DNA of 64,000 nucleotides, taken from positions 792,334 through 856,333 of the forward strand of contig NZ_FOXX01000001.1 in NCBI RefSeq assembly GCF_900115845.1, in the 5' to 3' direction. Positions 9,725-18,698 of the stretch are shown in pieces. A program made the translations under genes and the position numbers. A model generated the notes under the pieces. That model worked only from the letters and a program-made list of their open reading frames with translations, was not told where the DNA came from and searched no databases. The stretch's first letter is position 1, and each line of letters starts with the position of its first letter. The DNA is from Priestia endophytica DSM 13796. Lineage in GTDB: Bacteria > Bacillota > Bacilli > Bacillales > Bacillaceae_H.

Positions 9725-10566
9725 TCTCTTTGGATTTTTACTGAATCAATAATCACACCTTTATCGTTCCATTTTAGGGCACGATAATAATAATCATGAT
9801 AAAAAGTTAGCCAAGCCTTTTCATCAATGGCTTTTTTTAACCAACGCTCTTTTTGTAAAACAGATGTGACCGGATAATCATCATAAGCCATAACCCACAG
9901 TGGATTTTGATGGGCATGTGTACCAAGTAAATCACCAAGATGATAAGCAGCATGCCCATCACTTTCTAGTCGGATAATGGCATGGCCGTCGCTATGTCCT
10001 CCTGTTTTAACCATTTCTATTTCGCTTATTATACTTACTGACTCTTCAAAAGGAACGACTTGCTTGCTTATCGCTTCCCAATTTTGTTTCCAATATGTGT
10101 TTCGTGAGCGAAGGTTCGGACTTCTCATCTCATCCCATTCAGTTTTAGTGACGAATATTTCAGCATTTTGAAATGTGGATACAAACCGCCCCTCTTTTAC
10201 CCTTGTTAAACCACAAGCATGGTCAAAATGAAGATGTGTCATCAAAACAGCATCAATATTTCTTGGAGACACCCCTAACTCTTTAAGGGCAGGGATAAGG
10301 TTCGATTCTCTTGTTACGCCGAAATTACGCTTTTGCTTTTCTGTTAGTTTAGCAACCCCAAGCCCTGTATCAATAAGAAAGTTTTTGTTTTCTTTTTGAA
10401 TTAAAATAGGATCTGTACGAAGCGGAATTTGATTTTCTTCATTTCCTTCATACTTTTTTGACCATAAAGCCTTAGGAACTACACCAAACATTGCGCCACC
10501 GTCAAGATGATTGTCTCCTCCATCTAACCAAGTAAGCTTTAGCTCCCCTAATGATAACGTTTCCAA
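9721..10566 (-). CDS. ytnP: YtnP, quorum-quenching lactonase-like metallo-beta-lactamase-fold hydrolase
   Basis: A 281-residue metallo-beta-lactamase-fold enzyme with the zinc motif HLHFDH (residues 111-116), later metal ligands GGHSDGHA and HLGDLLGTHAH, and a terminal His near YHDYYY. In B. subtilis, YtnP degrades signalling lactones such as a Streptomyces signal and N-acyl homoserine lactones. The start is TTG, placed 7 nt behind a strong GGGAGG site; no ATG fits better. It lies just downstream of trmB on the same strand, behind a terminator. Confidence 0.92.
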   Translation of the reverse strand: METLSLGELKLTWLDGGDNHLDGGAMFGVVPKALWSKKYEGNEENQIPLRTDPILIQKENKNFLIDTGLGVAKLTEKQKRNFGVTRESNLIPALKELGVSPRNIDAVLMTHLHFDHACGLTRVKEGRFVSTFQNAEIFVTKTEWDEMRSPNLRSRNTYWKQNWEAISKQVVPFEESVSIISEIEMVKTGGHSDGHAIIRLESDGHAAYHLGDLLGTHAHQNPLWVMAYDDYPVTSVLQKERWLKKAIDEKAWLTFYHDYYYRALKWNDKGVIIDSVKIQRD

Positions 10567-10622
10567 AAAATAACCTCCCTTTTCTTTTCCTTTATTGTAT
10601 CACGCTCCATTTTTTTCGCATA

Positions 10623-10652
10623 CAAAAAATGCGCCGTCATTATACGGCGCAT
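10623..10652 (-). terminator. Terminator after trmB
   Basis: ATGCGCCGT, 6-nt loop, ACGGCGCAT (10629-10652), followed on the minus strand by TTTTTTG. It separates trmB from ytnP. Confidence 0.9.
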
Positions 10653-10657
10653 AAGTC

Positions 10658-11296
10658 TTATTTGAACTGCACTTCGCAGCGATAAATACGATTTCCTTTT
10701 TCAGAAAATTTCTCTTCATATTCTGTCATAATATTATTTTCATCCTCTAGCTTATGAAGGTCAAGGCTAACAAACGTCAGCAGCATACCATAAGCTGAAA
10801 AACTCTGAAGTGAATACTCAAATAATCCTTGATTATCTGTTTTAAAATGAATTTCTCCATTTTTAACGAGCACTTCTTCATATTGCTCTAGGAATGTTTT
10901 ATATGTGAGACGTCTTTTTTCATGTCGAGGCTTTGGCCATGGATCAGAAAAGTTCAAATACACACGGTCAATCTCGCCTTGAGCAAAATAGTCTGTTAAA
11001 TTTTCCGCGTTAACGTCAAGAAGCTTCAAATTTGGTAAATCTTCCTCAATAAGCTTTTCAAGAGCGCTAACAATAACACTTTGATATGCTTCAATCCCAA
11101 TGTAGTTAACATGAGGATTTTGTTTTGCCATTCCAATTAAGAACTGACCTTTCCCAGTTCCAACTTCAATATGGATTGGGTTATCATTTTGAAATACATC
11201 CTTCCAGTTCCCCTTACGTTTCTCTGGAGTTGGAATAATGTATTGTGGGTGGGCATCAATATAATCTTTTGCCCATGGCTTGTTTCGCAAACGCAT
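10658..11296 (-). CDS. trmB: tRNA (guanine-N7-)-methyltransferase
   Basis: TrmB methylates G46 of tRNA at N7 using S-adenosylmethionine. The 212-residue protein is the usual Bacillus length. Recognisable are the SAM-binding [11 protein letters not shown], the YIGIE acidic loop, the catalytic and RNA-binding LNFSDPWPK followed by RHEKRRLT, and IHFKTDN. The ATG at 11296 lies 6 nt behind GAGGTG and gives the canonical MRLRNKPWA start; the upstream in-frame ATG at 11305 lacks a site. Same order relative to ytnP and ytmP as in B. subtilis. Confidence 0.97.
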   Translation of the reverse strand: MRLRNKPWAKDYIDAHPQYIIPTPEKRKGNWKDVFQNDNPIHIEVGTGKGQFLIGMAKQNPHVNYIGIEAYQSVIVSALEKLIEEDLPNLKLLDVNAENLTDYFAQGEIDRVYLNFSDPWPKPRHEKRRLTYKTFLEQYEEVLVKNGEIHFKTDNQGLFEYSLQSFSAYGMLLTFVSLDLHKLEDENNIMTEYEEKFSEKGNRIYRCEVQFK

Positions 11297-11448
11297 GTTA
11301 CACACCTCATCTATTTATGTTTTTCACTTCTTTCCTAATTGAGAGGAAAGGCTGTCTAGTTCAGTTAAATTTTTAGTTGTTGATATATCGCATAAATGTG
11401 TTGATAAAGATAAAACTAAAGGCACTACGTAAAGAAAAGGTGATACTT

Positions 11449-11727
11449 ATGCCATTGAATTATCAAAATCAGCTTAGTGTATTAAAAGATATTCTTTCAG
11501 AACATCAAAGTGACTGCTGTGGAACTGTTTCGGAATGTGAGCAAATGGAGCGTCTCGCTAAATCAATGCTAGCAAATGCGCAGACGAAGGAGGAAGTTAA
11601 AAAAACCTTAGAAAACATTTATTACTATTCACAGGCTGGGAAAGGAAGCAGCGAGCTTAATCAATATATCCAAACAAATCAAGCTAATTTAACCCAATGG
11701 ATGGACGAACTTCACACTTTATCATGA
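11449..11727 (+). CDS. ytzH: YtzH-like small protein
   Basis: A 92-residue soluble, mostly helical protein matching YtzH in length and position. It has a CC pair (SDCCGTVSEC) but no recognisable catalytic motif. The ATG at 11449 follows AAAGGTGAT; the frame extends upstream without a site. Its last 6 bases overlap the end of convergent ytmP. Function unknown. Confidence 0.85.
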   Translation: MPLNYQNQLSVLKDILSEHQSDCCGTVSECEQMERLAKSMLANAQTKEEVKKTLENIYYYSQAGKGSSELNQYIQTNQANLTQWMDELHTLS

Positions 11728-12498
11728 AACAAGCTCGCTGAGGTGATGATGTAATCTATTCATTTCTCGTTCATCTTGGCAGTCTTTATGTGACTGCATA
11801 AGAGAGATCATTTGGCTGATGGCATACCACTTCATTCGGTGTTCTAAGTCATCAGTCATTTCTGCTCCATATTCTTCGAGCCATTCTCCCCACTCTGATT
11901 TTGGAATATAGAGGTAAAAAAGTAATCCTAAATCAATAGCAGGATCTGCAATCATTGCTTCGTCCCAATCAATCAGGTACATCTGTCCATTTTCTCCTAA
12001 CAGCCAGTTGTTATGATGAACATCACAATGACAAACTCCATAACGAATCGTATGAATGTTTGGTAATTCACGCTGTAGATATCGAATACCTTCTTGAACT
12101 GCTGGAATTGCTAGTAGTTCATGATCGATATGCTGATATAAACTTTGTAAAAGTTCATCTGGACGCAACGGCGTTTTACCTAATCTTTTTAACATGTCTA
12201 ACAGTTCTTGAGAATAATGGATTTTACTGAGCAGTTTTGCCACTTTTGTTGAAACCATATCACTTGGTTTTAGTTCTCGACCATTCAACCAATGTTGCGC
12301 AGTAATAACATCTCCATTTTCCATTCTTCTTGTCCATACAAGTTTTGGAACAATTCCTTCTGCTGAAAGCATAGCTAAAAAAGGCGATGAATTTCGCTTT
12401 AAAAAAAGTTCCCGATCCTGAAACTTCGCAAAATAAGCATCTCCTGTTGAGCCGCCTGCTGGCGTTATCTTCCATTCACTTCCTAATATATGTTCCAA
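11722..12498 (-). CDS. ytmP: YtmP, APH-like phosphotransferase
   Basis: An aminoglycoside-phosphotransferase/choline-kinase-fold protein. The kinase core is visible: GGSTGDAYFAK (nucleotide loop), the catalytic CHCDVHHNNWL (Brenner-type HxDxxxxN) and metal-binding IDWDEA. YtmP is a likely small-molecule or sugar kinase of unknown substrate. The open frame reaches 12612, but the extension covers a terminator-like hairpin; GAAGGTG lies 6 nt before a TTG at 12498, which gives a start fitting YtmP homologues (about 258 residues). An ATG at 12528 is the alternative. Confidence 0.85.
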   Translation of the reverse strand: MEHILGSEWKITPAGGSTGDAYFAKFQDRELFLKRNSSPFLAMLSAEGIVPKLVWTRRMENGDVITAQHWLNGRELKPSDMVSTKVAKLLSKIHYSQELLDMLKRLGKTPLRPDELLQSLYQHIDHELLAIPAVQEGIRYLQRELPNIHTIRYGVCHCDVHHNNWLLGENGQMYLIDWDEAMIADPAIDLGLLFYLYIPKSEWGEWLEEYGAEMTDDLEHRMKWYAISQMISLMQSHKDCQDEREMNRLHHHLSELVS

Positions 12499-12539
12499 CC
12501 AGTTCACCTTCAATTTCAACACACACATTTCATTTAGAA

Positions 12540-12597
12540 GTTTAGAAATAAAAAAGACAGCTACCTGAGGATACACAGACAAGTAGCCATCCTTTTT
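12540..12597 (-). terminator. Possible terminator of the NERD-like gene
   Basis: On the minus strand GGCTAC and GTAGCT (with flanking GTC pieces) can pair around an 18-nt loop and are followed by TTTTTT. The stem is imperfect. Its place right behind the upstream gene and within the unneeded extension of the ytmP frame supports it. Confidence 0.45.
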
Positions 12598-12766
12598 TGA
12601 TTTTATCCTCAAATATCTTTTTTCGTCAAGTAAAACTGACAGATAAACAAGAATAGTTGCAGAAGTTTTCTCTTATTTTATGTTTCCACACGTAAATTAG
12701 GCCTTATCGTATCTCTATTAATGTAACCTGAACAAATATGAATTAAACGTAGCTTACAATAACGAT

Positions 12767-13714
12767 TTACTCTTCTTCTTTGGTAACAAGTGTATTTTGA
12801 GTGCTTGTTAGCAGTGCTTTGGCTGCCTTTAGCTGCCCATGCTTCAAAGGAGTTGTTAGCATTCTAAGTTGATCAAACCATTCTCCATAATTTCTCCGAT
12901 CAACAAGCATCGTATCATGGGGAACAATAGGACAGTCAAAATATCCTTTTCGATTTAATACCACTTTACGTACAGGAAAATCGCAGTTTGCTCGCTCATA
13001 AAGTTTTTGAACAATAAGACCTGTTCTATTTAAACTAATAAAAGGATTTACAATTTTCTTTTCGTCTTCTCCGTCTAAGTATTTCCAAAAGCGTCCTTGG
13101 TTATATTGAAAAATGCCATTTTCCTTTCCTTCAACAATAGAAATACAAATTGTTTCAAGTGGACTAATTAAAATAAGATCTGTTTCAATTGGCGCTTTTT
13201 TAAGCTTAAAAACAGGATTATATAAGAGTAAATAATTATCAGGAAAGCGTTGCAAAAAGTATTTCAAATGTTCGTTATAATATAAAGAATGAGGTATTGC
13301 TTGAGATGTTAGAACAGTTGAACTTGCCCACTGCGTTTGGAGTTGAAAAAGATTGTCTAAAAATAAAATTTTTAGATCCTCGATTGTTTTTGGTTCTGTT
13401 GTGAAATGACGAAGTGACTTTTCAAATATTTTCTCTTCTGTCATCACAGGCTCGTGTTGTTCTTCCACCATTACTTCTTCATTTTTTCGTTGAAATAATG
13501 TTTTTATATTATTTAAAAAAGAACTCTTTTCTTTTGCTTGGGCCTCTGCTTCTTCTGTAATCTCTTCCTCAGCAATTAAAGATTCTCCTTTATCAAATGC
13601 CGATCTTATTAACTCCCAGTTTCTTTTCTTCAATTGAATATAGTGACTAGGATATTGATAAATATCTTGCTCATAGCGTGATATATAGTCTTGTAGTTTA
13701 ATTAACTGTGCCAT
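12767..13714 (-). CDS. NERD-like (nuclease-related domain) protein, hypothetical
   Basis: A protein of about 315 residues. The N-terminal 110 residues are helical and charged; the C-terminal part (from about residue 125) has the layout of a NERD domain: an IETDLILISP segment, a Gly/Trp-containing GRFWKYLDG stretch, NPF, a helix, then VRKVVLNRKG. The catalytic-looking Glu/Asp/Lys set of true NERD nucleases is not clearly complete, so activity is uncertain. The frame begins at 13750; the ATG at 13714 follows GGGAG at 11 nt spacing and is my choice. It appears transcribed alone. Confidence 0.6.
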   Translation of the reverse strand: MAQLIKLQDYISRYEQDIYQYPSHYIQLKKRNWELIRSAFDKGESLIAEEEITEEAEAQAKEKSSFLNNIKTLFQRKNEEVMVEEQHEPVMTEEKIFEKSLRHFTTEPKTIEDLKILFLDNLFQLQTQWASSTVLTSQAIPHSLYYNEHLKYFLQRFPDNYLLLYNPVFKLKKAPIETDLILISPLETICISIVEGKENGIFQYNQGRFWKYLDGEDEKKIVNPFISLNRTGLIVQKLYERANCDFPVRKVVLNRKGYFDCPIVPHDTMLVDRRNYGEWFDQLRMLTTPLKHGQLKAAKALLTSTQNTLVTKEEE

Positions 13715-13851
13715 TTTGTTCTCGTCTCCCGAGCTGTTATATTTGGACATTTTGTTTCCATAATCATGTTAAATTACCCATTTTTATCATTTTACAAGTA
13801 CTTTTATTTTAATATTAAATACAGGGACGGAACAAGATTTATTTCGTTATG

Positions 13852-14544
13852 CTAAGCATTCAAAATAAATGAAATGGCTGCTGGACACAGAAGAACAGTA
13901 ACAACAGCACTCAACGTCATCGCAACAGAACTTATGGCTCCTTCCTCTTCTCCAAGTTCCAAAGCTTTTGCTGTTCCAATTCCATGGGCTCCTGTACCAA
14001 ATGCAGCTCCTATTCCAACAAAATGATTCACATGACAATATTTTAACAATATGTTTCCAAACACAGCTCCTGATATTCCTGCAATCATTACATAAACAGC
14101 TGCAAGCGATGGAGAACTCTTTGTCATCATTGCAACGTCCATAGCAACAGGAGAGGTGACAGACTTCGGGGCTAACGCTTTAATGAATGTCGAGTCAATA
14201 TGTAATAAAACACTTAAATATATGCCACTAAATATTCCTACAAGCGCGCCCCCAATAACACCTAAAGAAAGAGAAAAACCGTATTTCTTTAAAATATGCT
14301 TATTTTTAAATAATGGGTATGCTAGAGCAACAACGGCAGGACCTAACAGCTCTCCAATCCACTTCCCACCAACCATATACTGTTTGTAATCTATATGATA
14401 AAACAAGAGCAGCACAACAAGGATTAGTGTTGTAGTTGCTGTTGGAACAAGGAGTGGAAATCGATATTGCTCATAAACACGTTTCATAAGTACATAAATT
14501 ACTATTGTTGCTAAAATGATAACCGTTGCCCAGATCACATTCAT
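13852..14544 (-). CDS. lrgB: LrgB/CidB family membrane protein
   Basis: A 230-residue protein with six or seven hydrophobic segments and the LrgB family signature around PKSVTSPVAMD (residues about 125-136) and the conserved ATG/GTAKALELGEEEGA segment near the C-terminus. LrgAB-type pairs are known as holin/antiholin-like proteins; the B. subtilis YsbA-YsbB pair (PftAB) carries out facilitated pyruvate uptake. It overlaps lrgA by 4 bases and completes a thpR-lrgA-lrgB operon. Which of the LrgAB or CidAB subtypes it is cannot be decided. Confidence 0.9.
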   Translation of the reverse strand: MNVIWATVIILATIVIYVLMKRVYEQYRFPLLVPTATTTLILVVLLLFYHIDYKQYMVGGKWIGELLGPAVVALAYPLFKNKHILKKYGFSLSLGVIGGALVGIFSGIYLSVLLHIDSTFIKALAPKSVTSPVAMDVAMMTKSSPSLAAVYVMIAGISGAVFGNILLKYCHVNHFVGIGAAFGTGAHGIGTAKALELGEEEGAISSVAMTLSAVVTVLLCPAAISFILNA

Positions 14545-14936
14545 CTTGATACCTCTCTTTCCCCTGTTCTTGTTACCTTTTCTTGCTTTCTAGCAAAATA
14601 TTGAGTTAACAATCCTGCTGTCATCATAACGAGAAATGTACTGATAATAACGATAAAAATTGTAAGAATACCTTTTGAAGCAAAGAACGGTAAATAATCA
14701 ATAATCCCAACGGTTGCCGGAACGAATAAAAGGGAAAGATAAGAAAGCAACCAATTCGCTCCTTCACTTACCCATTTTGCTTGTAGTAGTTTGAACTGTA
14801 ACAACAAAAACAATATGAGCATCCCTACAATACTTCCTGGAACAGGAAGATGAAAAAACGAAGCTACAAATGTACCGGATTTATACAAAAAGTAGAGGAA
14901 CAAAATTTGAAGAGCTATCAAACTAAAATGTTTCAT
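14541..14936 (-). CDS. lrgA: LrgA/CidA family membrane protein
   Basis: A 131-residue protein with four transmembrane segments and the CidA/LrgA signature (PVPGSIVGMLILFLLL, residues about 31-46; FVPATVGI). It is the small partner of the LrgB-type protein encoded next, together forming the LrgAB carrier or holin-like complex. Coupled by 4-base overlaps to both thpR upstream and lrgB downstream. No LytTR-type regulator, the usual control of lrgAB, is nearby. Confidence 0.9.
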   Translation of the reverse strand: MKHFSLIALQILFLYFLYKSGTFVASFFHLPVPGSIVGMLILFLLLQFKLLQAKWVSEGANWLLSYLSLLFVPATVGIIDYLPFFASKGILTIFIVIISTFLVMMTAGLLTQYFARKQEKVTRTGEREVSR

Positions 14937-15505
14937 AGCTCTTCTCCCCTATTTAAGGAAAAATTTTGAATTATTTCGTATTTAGGAGTTCTAGATGGAT
15001 TAATTTTAATAAGCTGATATTCTGCTACATCCCATGATAAACCTTGGAGATCATTGTTTTTTATAAGTCTTTCTTCGATACCTTTATCTCCTTCATTAAA
15101 TCGTTTAGCTAATGTAATATGAGGACGATACGGTCTTGATTCAAGTTTTTTTCCACTTTCTTCACAACTAGTACGAACAACTTGTTCAAGCTGGAACAGA
15201 TTTTCCTCATGATGAACACCAAGCCAAAATACGCGAGGTTTTGATTCCGATCCAAAAACGCCTGTTTCAAATGTTACTAATTTAAAGGAGGAAACATTTT
15301 TACTGTTTTCTTCAAGCTGTTTAATTAATAACGCCAAGGTTTCATCACTTGTTCCCCCTAAAAAAGCAAGGGTAATATGATAATCTTCCTCATGAACAAA
15401 CTGTTTAAATGGAAGCTCTTTTTTATACTTTTGCACCCATGCCTTAACTTGTTCGTTAATTCCTTTAGGAAGTTTAATTCCAATAAAATAGTGAGAAGAT
15501 GACAT
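14933..15505 (-). CDS. thpR: RNA 2',3'-cyclic phosphodiesterase (YtlP)
   Basis: A 190-residue 2H phosphoesterase of the ThpR/LigT family, which opens 2',3'-cyclic phosphate ends of RNA. Both HxTx catalytic motifs are present: YHITLAFLGG (about residues 43-52) and PHITLAKR (about 128-135). The start follows AAAGGAG. First gene of an operon with lrgA and lrgB; the linkage to membrane proteins is probably only transcriptional. It corresponds to B. subtilis YtlP in the same neighbourhood. Confidence 0.92.
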   Translation of the reverse strand: MSSSHYFIGIKLPKGINEQVKAWVQKYKKELPFKQFVHEEDYHITLAFLGGTSDETLALLIKQLEENSKNVSSFKLVTFETGVFGSESKPRVFWLGVHHEENLFQLEQVVRTSCEESGKKLESRPYRPHITLAKRFNEGDKGIEERLIKNNDLQGLSWDVAEYQLIKINPSRTPKYEIIQNFSLNRGEEL

Positions 15506-15661
15506 TCCGCTTTTCTCCTTTTATAATGAATTAGTTTTTTTTACTTTACCGCAATTTATGAAAAGACTACAAGGTGGCTTTTCGTAAGAAATTAAAGATA
15601 TGTTATAGTAATATTATATTTAATAATCTTATTTACATACAAAGTGATTGAGGTGACAGTA

Positions 15662-16600
15662 GTGAAAGTAGCCAACAACATGGGAGAATTAATTGGAGAA
15701 ACTCCCCTTGTGAAGTTAAACCGCTTACAGCCAGCAAATGGAGCGTCTGTTTATCTAAAGTTAGAATTTATGAATCCAAGTAAAAGCGTAAAAGATCGGG
15801 CCGCTTATAATATGATTATTGAAGCAGAGAAAGCCGGATTGTTAACTGCTGATTCTGTTATTATTGAACCTACAAGTGGAAACACGGGGATTGGTTTAGC
15901 GATGAATGCTTCAGCAAGAGGCTATCGTTCTATTCTTGTGATGCCAGATACAATGAGCCAAGAGCGAATTAACTTATTAAAAGCATATGGTGCAGACGTT
16001 GTGCTTACGCCTGGTGAAGAAAAAATGCAGGGATCTATTCGAAAAGCAGAGGAGCTTGCTAAAACTATTCCAAACTCTTTTATCCCAATGCAATTTAAAA
16101 ACCAAGCAAATCCAGATGCCCATCGTAATACAACAGCACCTGAAATTATAAATGCGCTTGATTCTATTGGAAAAAAACTTACCGCCTTTGTTGCAACAGC
16201 AGGAACAGGTGGGACCATTACTGGTACAGGTGAAGCATTGAAAAAACATGATCCAAATATTACAGTTCATGTTGTAGAACCAGCTGGTTCCCCTGTTCTA
16301 TCAGGAGGTAAACCAGGACGTCACAAACTCGTTGGTACAAGCCCTGGTTTTATTCCTGAAACACTTCATCAAGATGTTTATGATGAAATTTTTAAAATTA
16401 AAGATGAACAAGCATATGAGATGGTACGTAGCCTTGCTTCTCAAGAAGGAATCCTTGTTGGTCCATCTTCTGGAGGAGCATGCTTTGCAGCAATTGAAGT
16501 TGCTAAACGTTTATCTCCTCAGGAAGTTGTTGTCTGTATTGCTTGTGATACAGGAGAACGTTATTTATCAACAGACTTATTTGATTTTGAAAATGAATAA
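15662..16600 (+). CDS. ytkP: Cysteine synthase-family PLP enzyme YtkP
   Basis: A 312-residue beta-family PLP enzyme close to O-acetylserine sulfhydrylases (CysK). It has the PLP-lysine motif NPSKSVKDRAA, the substrate loop EPTSGNTGIGLA, the phosphate-binding GTGGTITGTG and a late GPSSGGACFAA. YtkP is the CysK paralogue at this locus in B. subtilis and may make cysteine from O-acetylserine, though its physiological role is not established. The frame opens at 15644, but GAGGTG lies 6 nt before the GTG at 15662, which is the likely start. Confidence 0.9.
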   Translation: MKVANNMGELIGETPLVKLNRLQPANGASVYLKLEFMNPSKSVKDRAAYNMIIEAEKAGLLTADSVIIEPTSGNTGIGLAMNASARGYRSILVMPDTMSQERINLLKAYGADVVLTPGEEKMQGSIRKAEELAKTIPNSFIPMQFKNQANPDAHRNTTAPEIINALDSIGKKLTAFVATAGTGGTITGTGEALKKHDPNITVHVVEPAGSPVLSGGKPGRHKLVGTSPGFIPETLHQDVYDEIFKIKDEQAYEMVRSLASQEGILVGPSSGGACFAAIEVAKRLSPQEVVVCIACDTGERYLSTDLFDFENE

Positions 16601-16601
16601 T

Positions 16602-16635
16602 AAAAAAGATAGAAGAGCATTCTTCTATCTTTTTT
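16602..16635. terminator. Bidirectional terminator between ytkP and pepV
   Basis: AAAAAAGATAGAAGA, loop GCAT, TCTTCTATCTTTTTT: a 15-bp perfect stem with A and T runs on both sides, between two converging genes. Confidence 0.93.
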
Positions 16636-16651
16636 ATTTTGTTATAATTTT

Positions 16652-18028
16652 TCACTTTGCTAATTCATATAGTGCTTGAGCATAAATGGCTGTTGCTTTT
16701 AGTAAATCTTCTATATCCATATATTCATCTTTTTTATGTGCAACATCTTCTCGTCCTTGAAATAAAGGCCCAAAGGCAACGCCAGCTTTCAGTGCCCGTG
16801 CATATGTACCTCCTCCAATAGCTAAGAGCGTTGCCTCTTCTCCTGTGCGTTCTTCATAAACGCGTTGCAGTGTTTGAATAAGTTGATGATCTTTTTCAAC
16901 ATGATGTGGAGGTGAATCATCAATATTTTCAATTGAGAATGTTTTTTGATCAATTCCTTCAATAATGGTGCTTGATTGTTGTGTAACAGGATAACGAATG
17001 TTGAGGCCAAATTTCCCTTCTTCATCTTCCTTATAGCGAATAAGACCAATATTTACGGTTAACGGACCGCTTACTTCATCCTTATATGCGATTCCTAGCT
17101 TTTCTCCGTAATAATCCCCACAGAACATCTGCGCTCCATACTGAACAAATTCATTTGCTTTCTCATCTAATGTAAGAGTTGAAAGAAATTCGCACATTTT
17201 AATCCCTGCGTTAATCCCTTGTTCAGGCATGCTCCCATGTGCTGAAATCCCTTCAATTGTCAAAAGCACTTCTTCTCCCTTTATCGTTACGTGACCACTT
17301 AAATTTTCGCCCTCTAAAAAGGTATGAAAAGATTCTTCTTCAAAGTTTTCTAGAGCTAACAAGGCTTCTGCATAATCAGGAACCATATTATAACGCTGCC
17401 CTGATGTCAGAGACTTTAGCACTTTGTCTCCCTTCTCATCTTTTTTCTGGATAAGATCAAAATCCATAATACCCTTCTCAGCATGGATAATAGGGAAATC
17501 GGCATCTGGAGCAAACCCAATCCCTGGCATCTCTTCATGAGAAAAGTAGTGATCAACACAGCGCCAGTTACTTTCTTCATCAGTTCCAATAATCATTCGA
17601 ATTCGCTTTGACAAAGGTAGCTCAAGCTCTTTTAAAATTTTGATTGCGTAGTAGGCTGCCATTGTTGGACCCTTATCATCAATTGCTCCTCTCGCATAAA
17701 TTCGACCATCCTTCACAACTGCTCCAAACGGTGGAACAGACCATCCATCTCCTTCAGGAACCACATCAATATGACAAAGAACGCCAATTAATTCTTCTCC
17801 TGAACCGTGCTCAATATGACCTGCATATCCATCAACGTTCTTTGTAACAAATCCGTCTTTATTTCCAGTTTCTAATAAAAAGTGTAGTGCTTCTGCTATT
17901 CCTTCTCCAAACGGCGCTTTCTCCGTTCCTTCTTCTAATACACTTTTTATTTTTAATAGCTCTCTTGTATCTTCAATAAGTTCATTTTTTCTACTCTCTA
18001 CTTCTTGAACCCAATCAATATTTTTCAC
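16652..18028 (-). CDS. pepV: M20 family dipeptidase PepV (YtjP)
   Basis: PepV is a zinc dipeptidase releasing N-terminal residues from dipeptides, including beta-Ala and D-Ala types. The 458-residue protein has the M20 pattern: CHIDVVPEGDGW (first metal His-Asp), ARGAIDDKGPT, GTDEESNWRC (catalytic Glu), DADFPIIHAEKG, and a lid/dimer domain in the middle, ending with GGGTYARAL and the metal His-Gly segment. The open frame runs to 18118, but AAAGGA lies before the GTG at 18028, giving MKNIDWVQEVE, which fits YtjP. Monocistronic between two terminators or intergenic regions. Confidence 0.93.
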   Translation of the reverse strand: MKNIDWVQEVESRKNELIEDTRELLKIKSVLEEGTEKAPFGEGIAEALHFLLETGNKDGFVTKNVDGYAGHIEHGSGEELIGVLCHIDVVPEGDGWSVPPFGAVVKDGRIYARGAIDDKGPTMAAYYAIKILKELELPLSKRIRMIIGTDEESNWRCVDHYFSHEEMPGIGFAPDADFPIIHAEKGIMDFDLIQKKDEKGDKVLKSLTSGQRYNMVPDYAEALLALENFEEESFHTFLEGENLSGHVTIKGEEVLLTIEGISAHGSMPEQGINAGIKMCEFLSTLTLDEKANEFVQYGAQMFCGDYYGEKLGIAYKDEVSGPLTVNIGLIRYKEDEEGKFGLNIRYPVTQQSSTIIEGIDQKTFSIENIDDSPPHHVEKDHQLIQTLQRVYEERTGEEATLLAIGGGTYARALKAGVAFGPLFQGREDVAHKKDEYMDIEDLLKATAIYAQALYELAK

Positions 18029-18336
18029 TTTTTTCAGTCCTTTCCTATGTAAATCTTCCCTTTCATTATACCTTTTTATAAAAAAGAAATTAAAATAAAG
18101 CGTTTTAGAAGATTCCACTCATATATTTCAGAAAATTCATTATAATTAAAAATAAGAAATGAAAATGGAGGTGACTTCCTTCAATATTACATAATTGTTA
18201 CGCAATTTTGTAAATGTTGTGTTAATTTATGCCTTTTGCTTTTCAAATGTTTGTGTGTTTGTGTACAATAGAAGTGTAGTGGCATTATCCAATCAGCAAA
18301 GCGTACCATGTTAAAATCTGATAAGGAAGTGGTTGT
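18029..18336. other. Intergenic region between pepV and ytzE
   Basis: Divergent promoters are expected here. A TACAAT hexamer at 18264-18269 is a possible ytzE -10 box but its -35 partner is poor. No other structure was recognised. Confidence 0.4.
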
Positions 18337-18558
18337 TTGAAACCTGCAACGAATCGAATGCTAACTCGCATCAAATCAGTTTACATGTTCATTAGTCAAA
18401 AAGGTACAGTAACGACTCAGGAGCTAGTAGACGAATTTGGGATTACTCCACGGACTGTCCAGCGAGATTTGAATGTATTGGCATATAATGATTTAGTTCG
18501 CAGTCCTGGTAGAGGAAAATGGACGGCTACAGAAAAGAAAGTACGAGCATCATCTTAA
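18337..18558 (+). CDS. ytzE: YtzE, short DeoR-type HTH regulator
   Basis: A 73-residue protein that is only the DeoR-type winged helix-turn-helix domain (RMLTRIKSVYMFISQKG, TTQELVDEFGITPRTVQRDLNVL), with no ligand-binding domain. Full DeoR regulators are about 250 residues; this short form is the normal YtzE. The start is TTG at 18337, preceded by AAGGAAG. Target unknown. Confidence 0.88.
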   Translation: MKPATNRMLTRIKSVYMFISQKGTVTTQELVDEFGITPRTVQRDLNVLAYNDLVRSPGRGKWTATEKKVRASS

Positions 18559-18619
18559 CTACAAAAATAAAAATAACGAAGAAGCATGATATTGAAAAAA
18601 ACAGCATACGTTTTTTTCT

Positions 18620-18670
18620 GCTTGTAGACCACTGCCTTCTGGATAAAGAATGGCACTACAAGCTTTTTTT
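18620..18670 (+). terminator. Terminator after ytzE
   Basis: GCTTGTAG pairs with CTACAAGC, extended by TGCC/GGCA inside, followed by TTTTTTT. Confidence 0.85.
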
Positions 18671-18698
18671 ATGCGCCCTTTCATATAAAAATCCTTTT

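Noticed and set aside
12499..12612. N-terminal extension of ytmP
   Set aside because: No ribosome site, not family-like, and it covers a terminator-like hairpin of the upstream gene.
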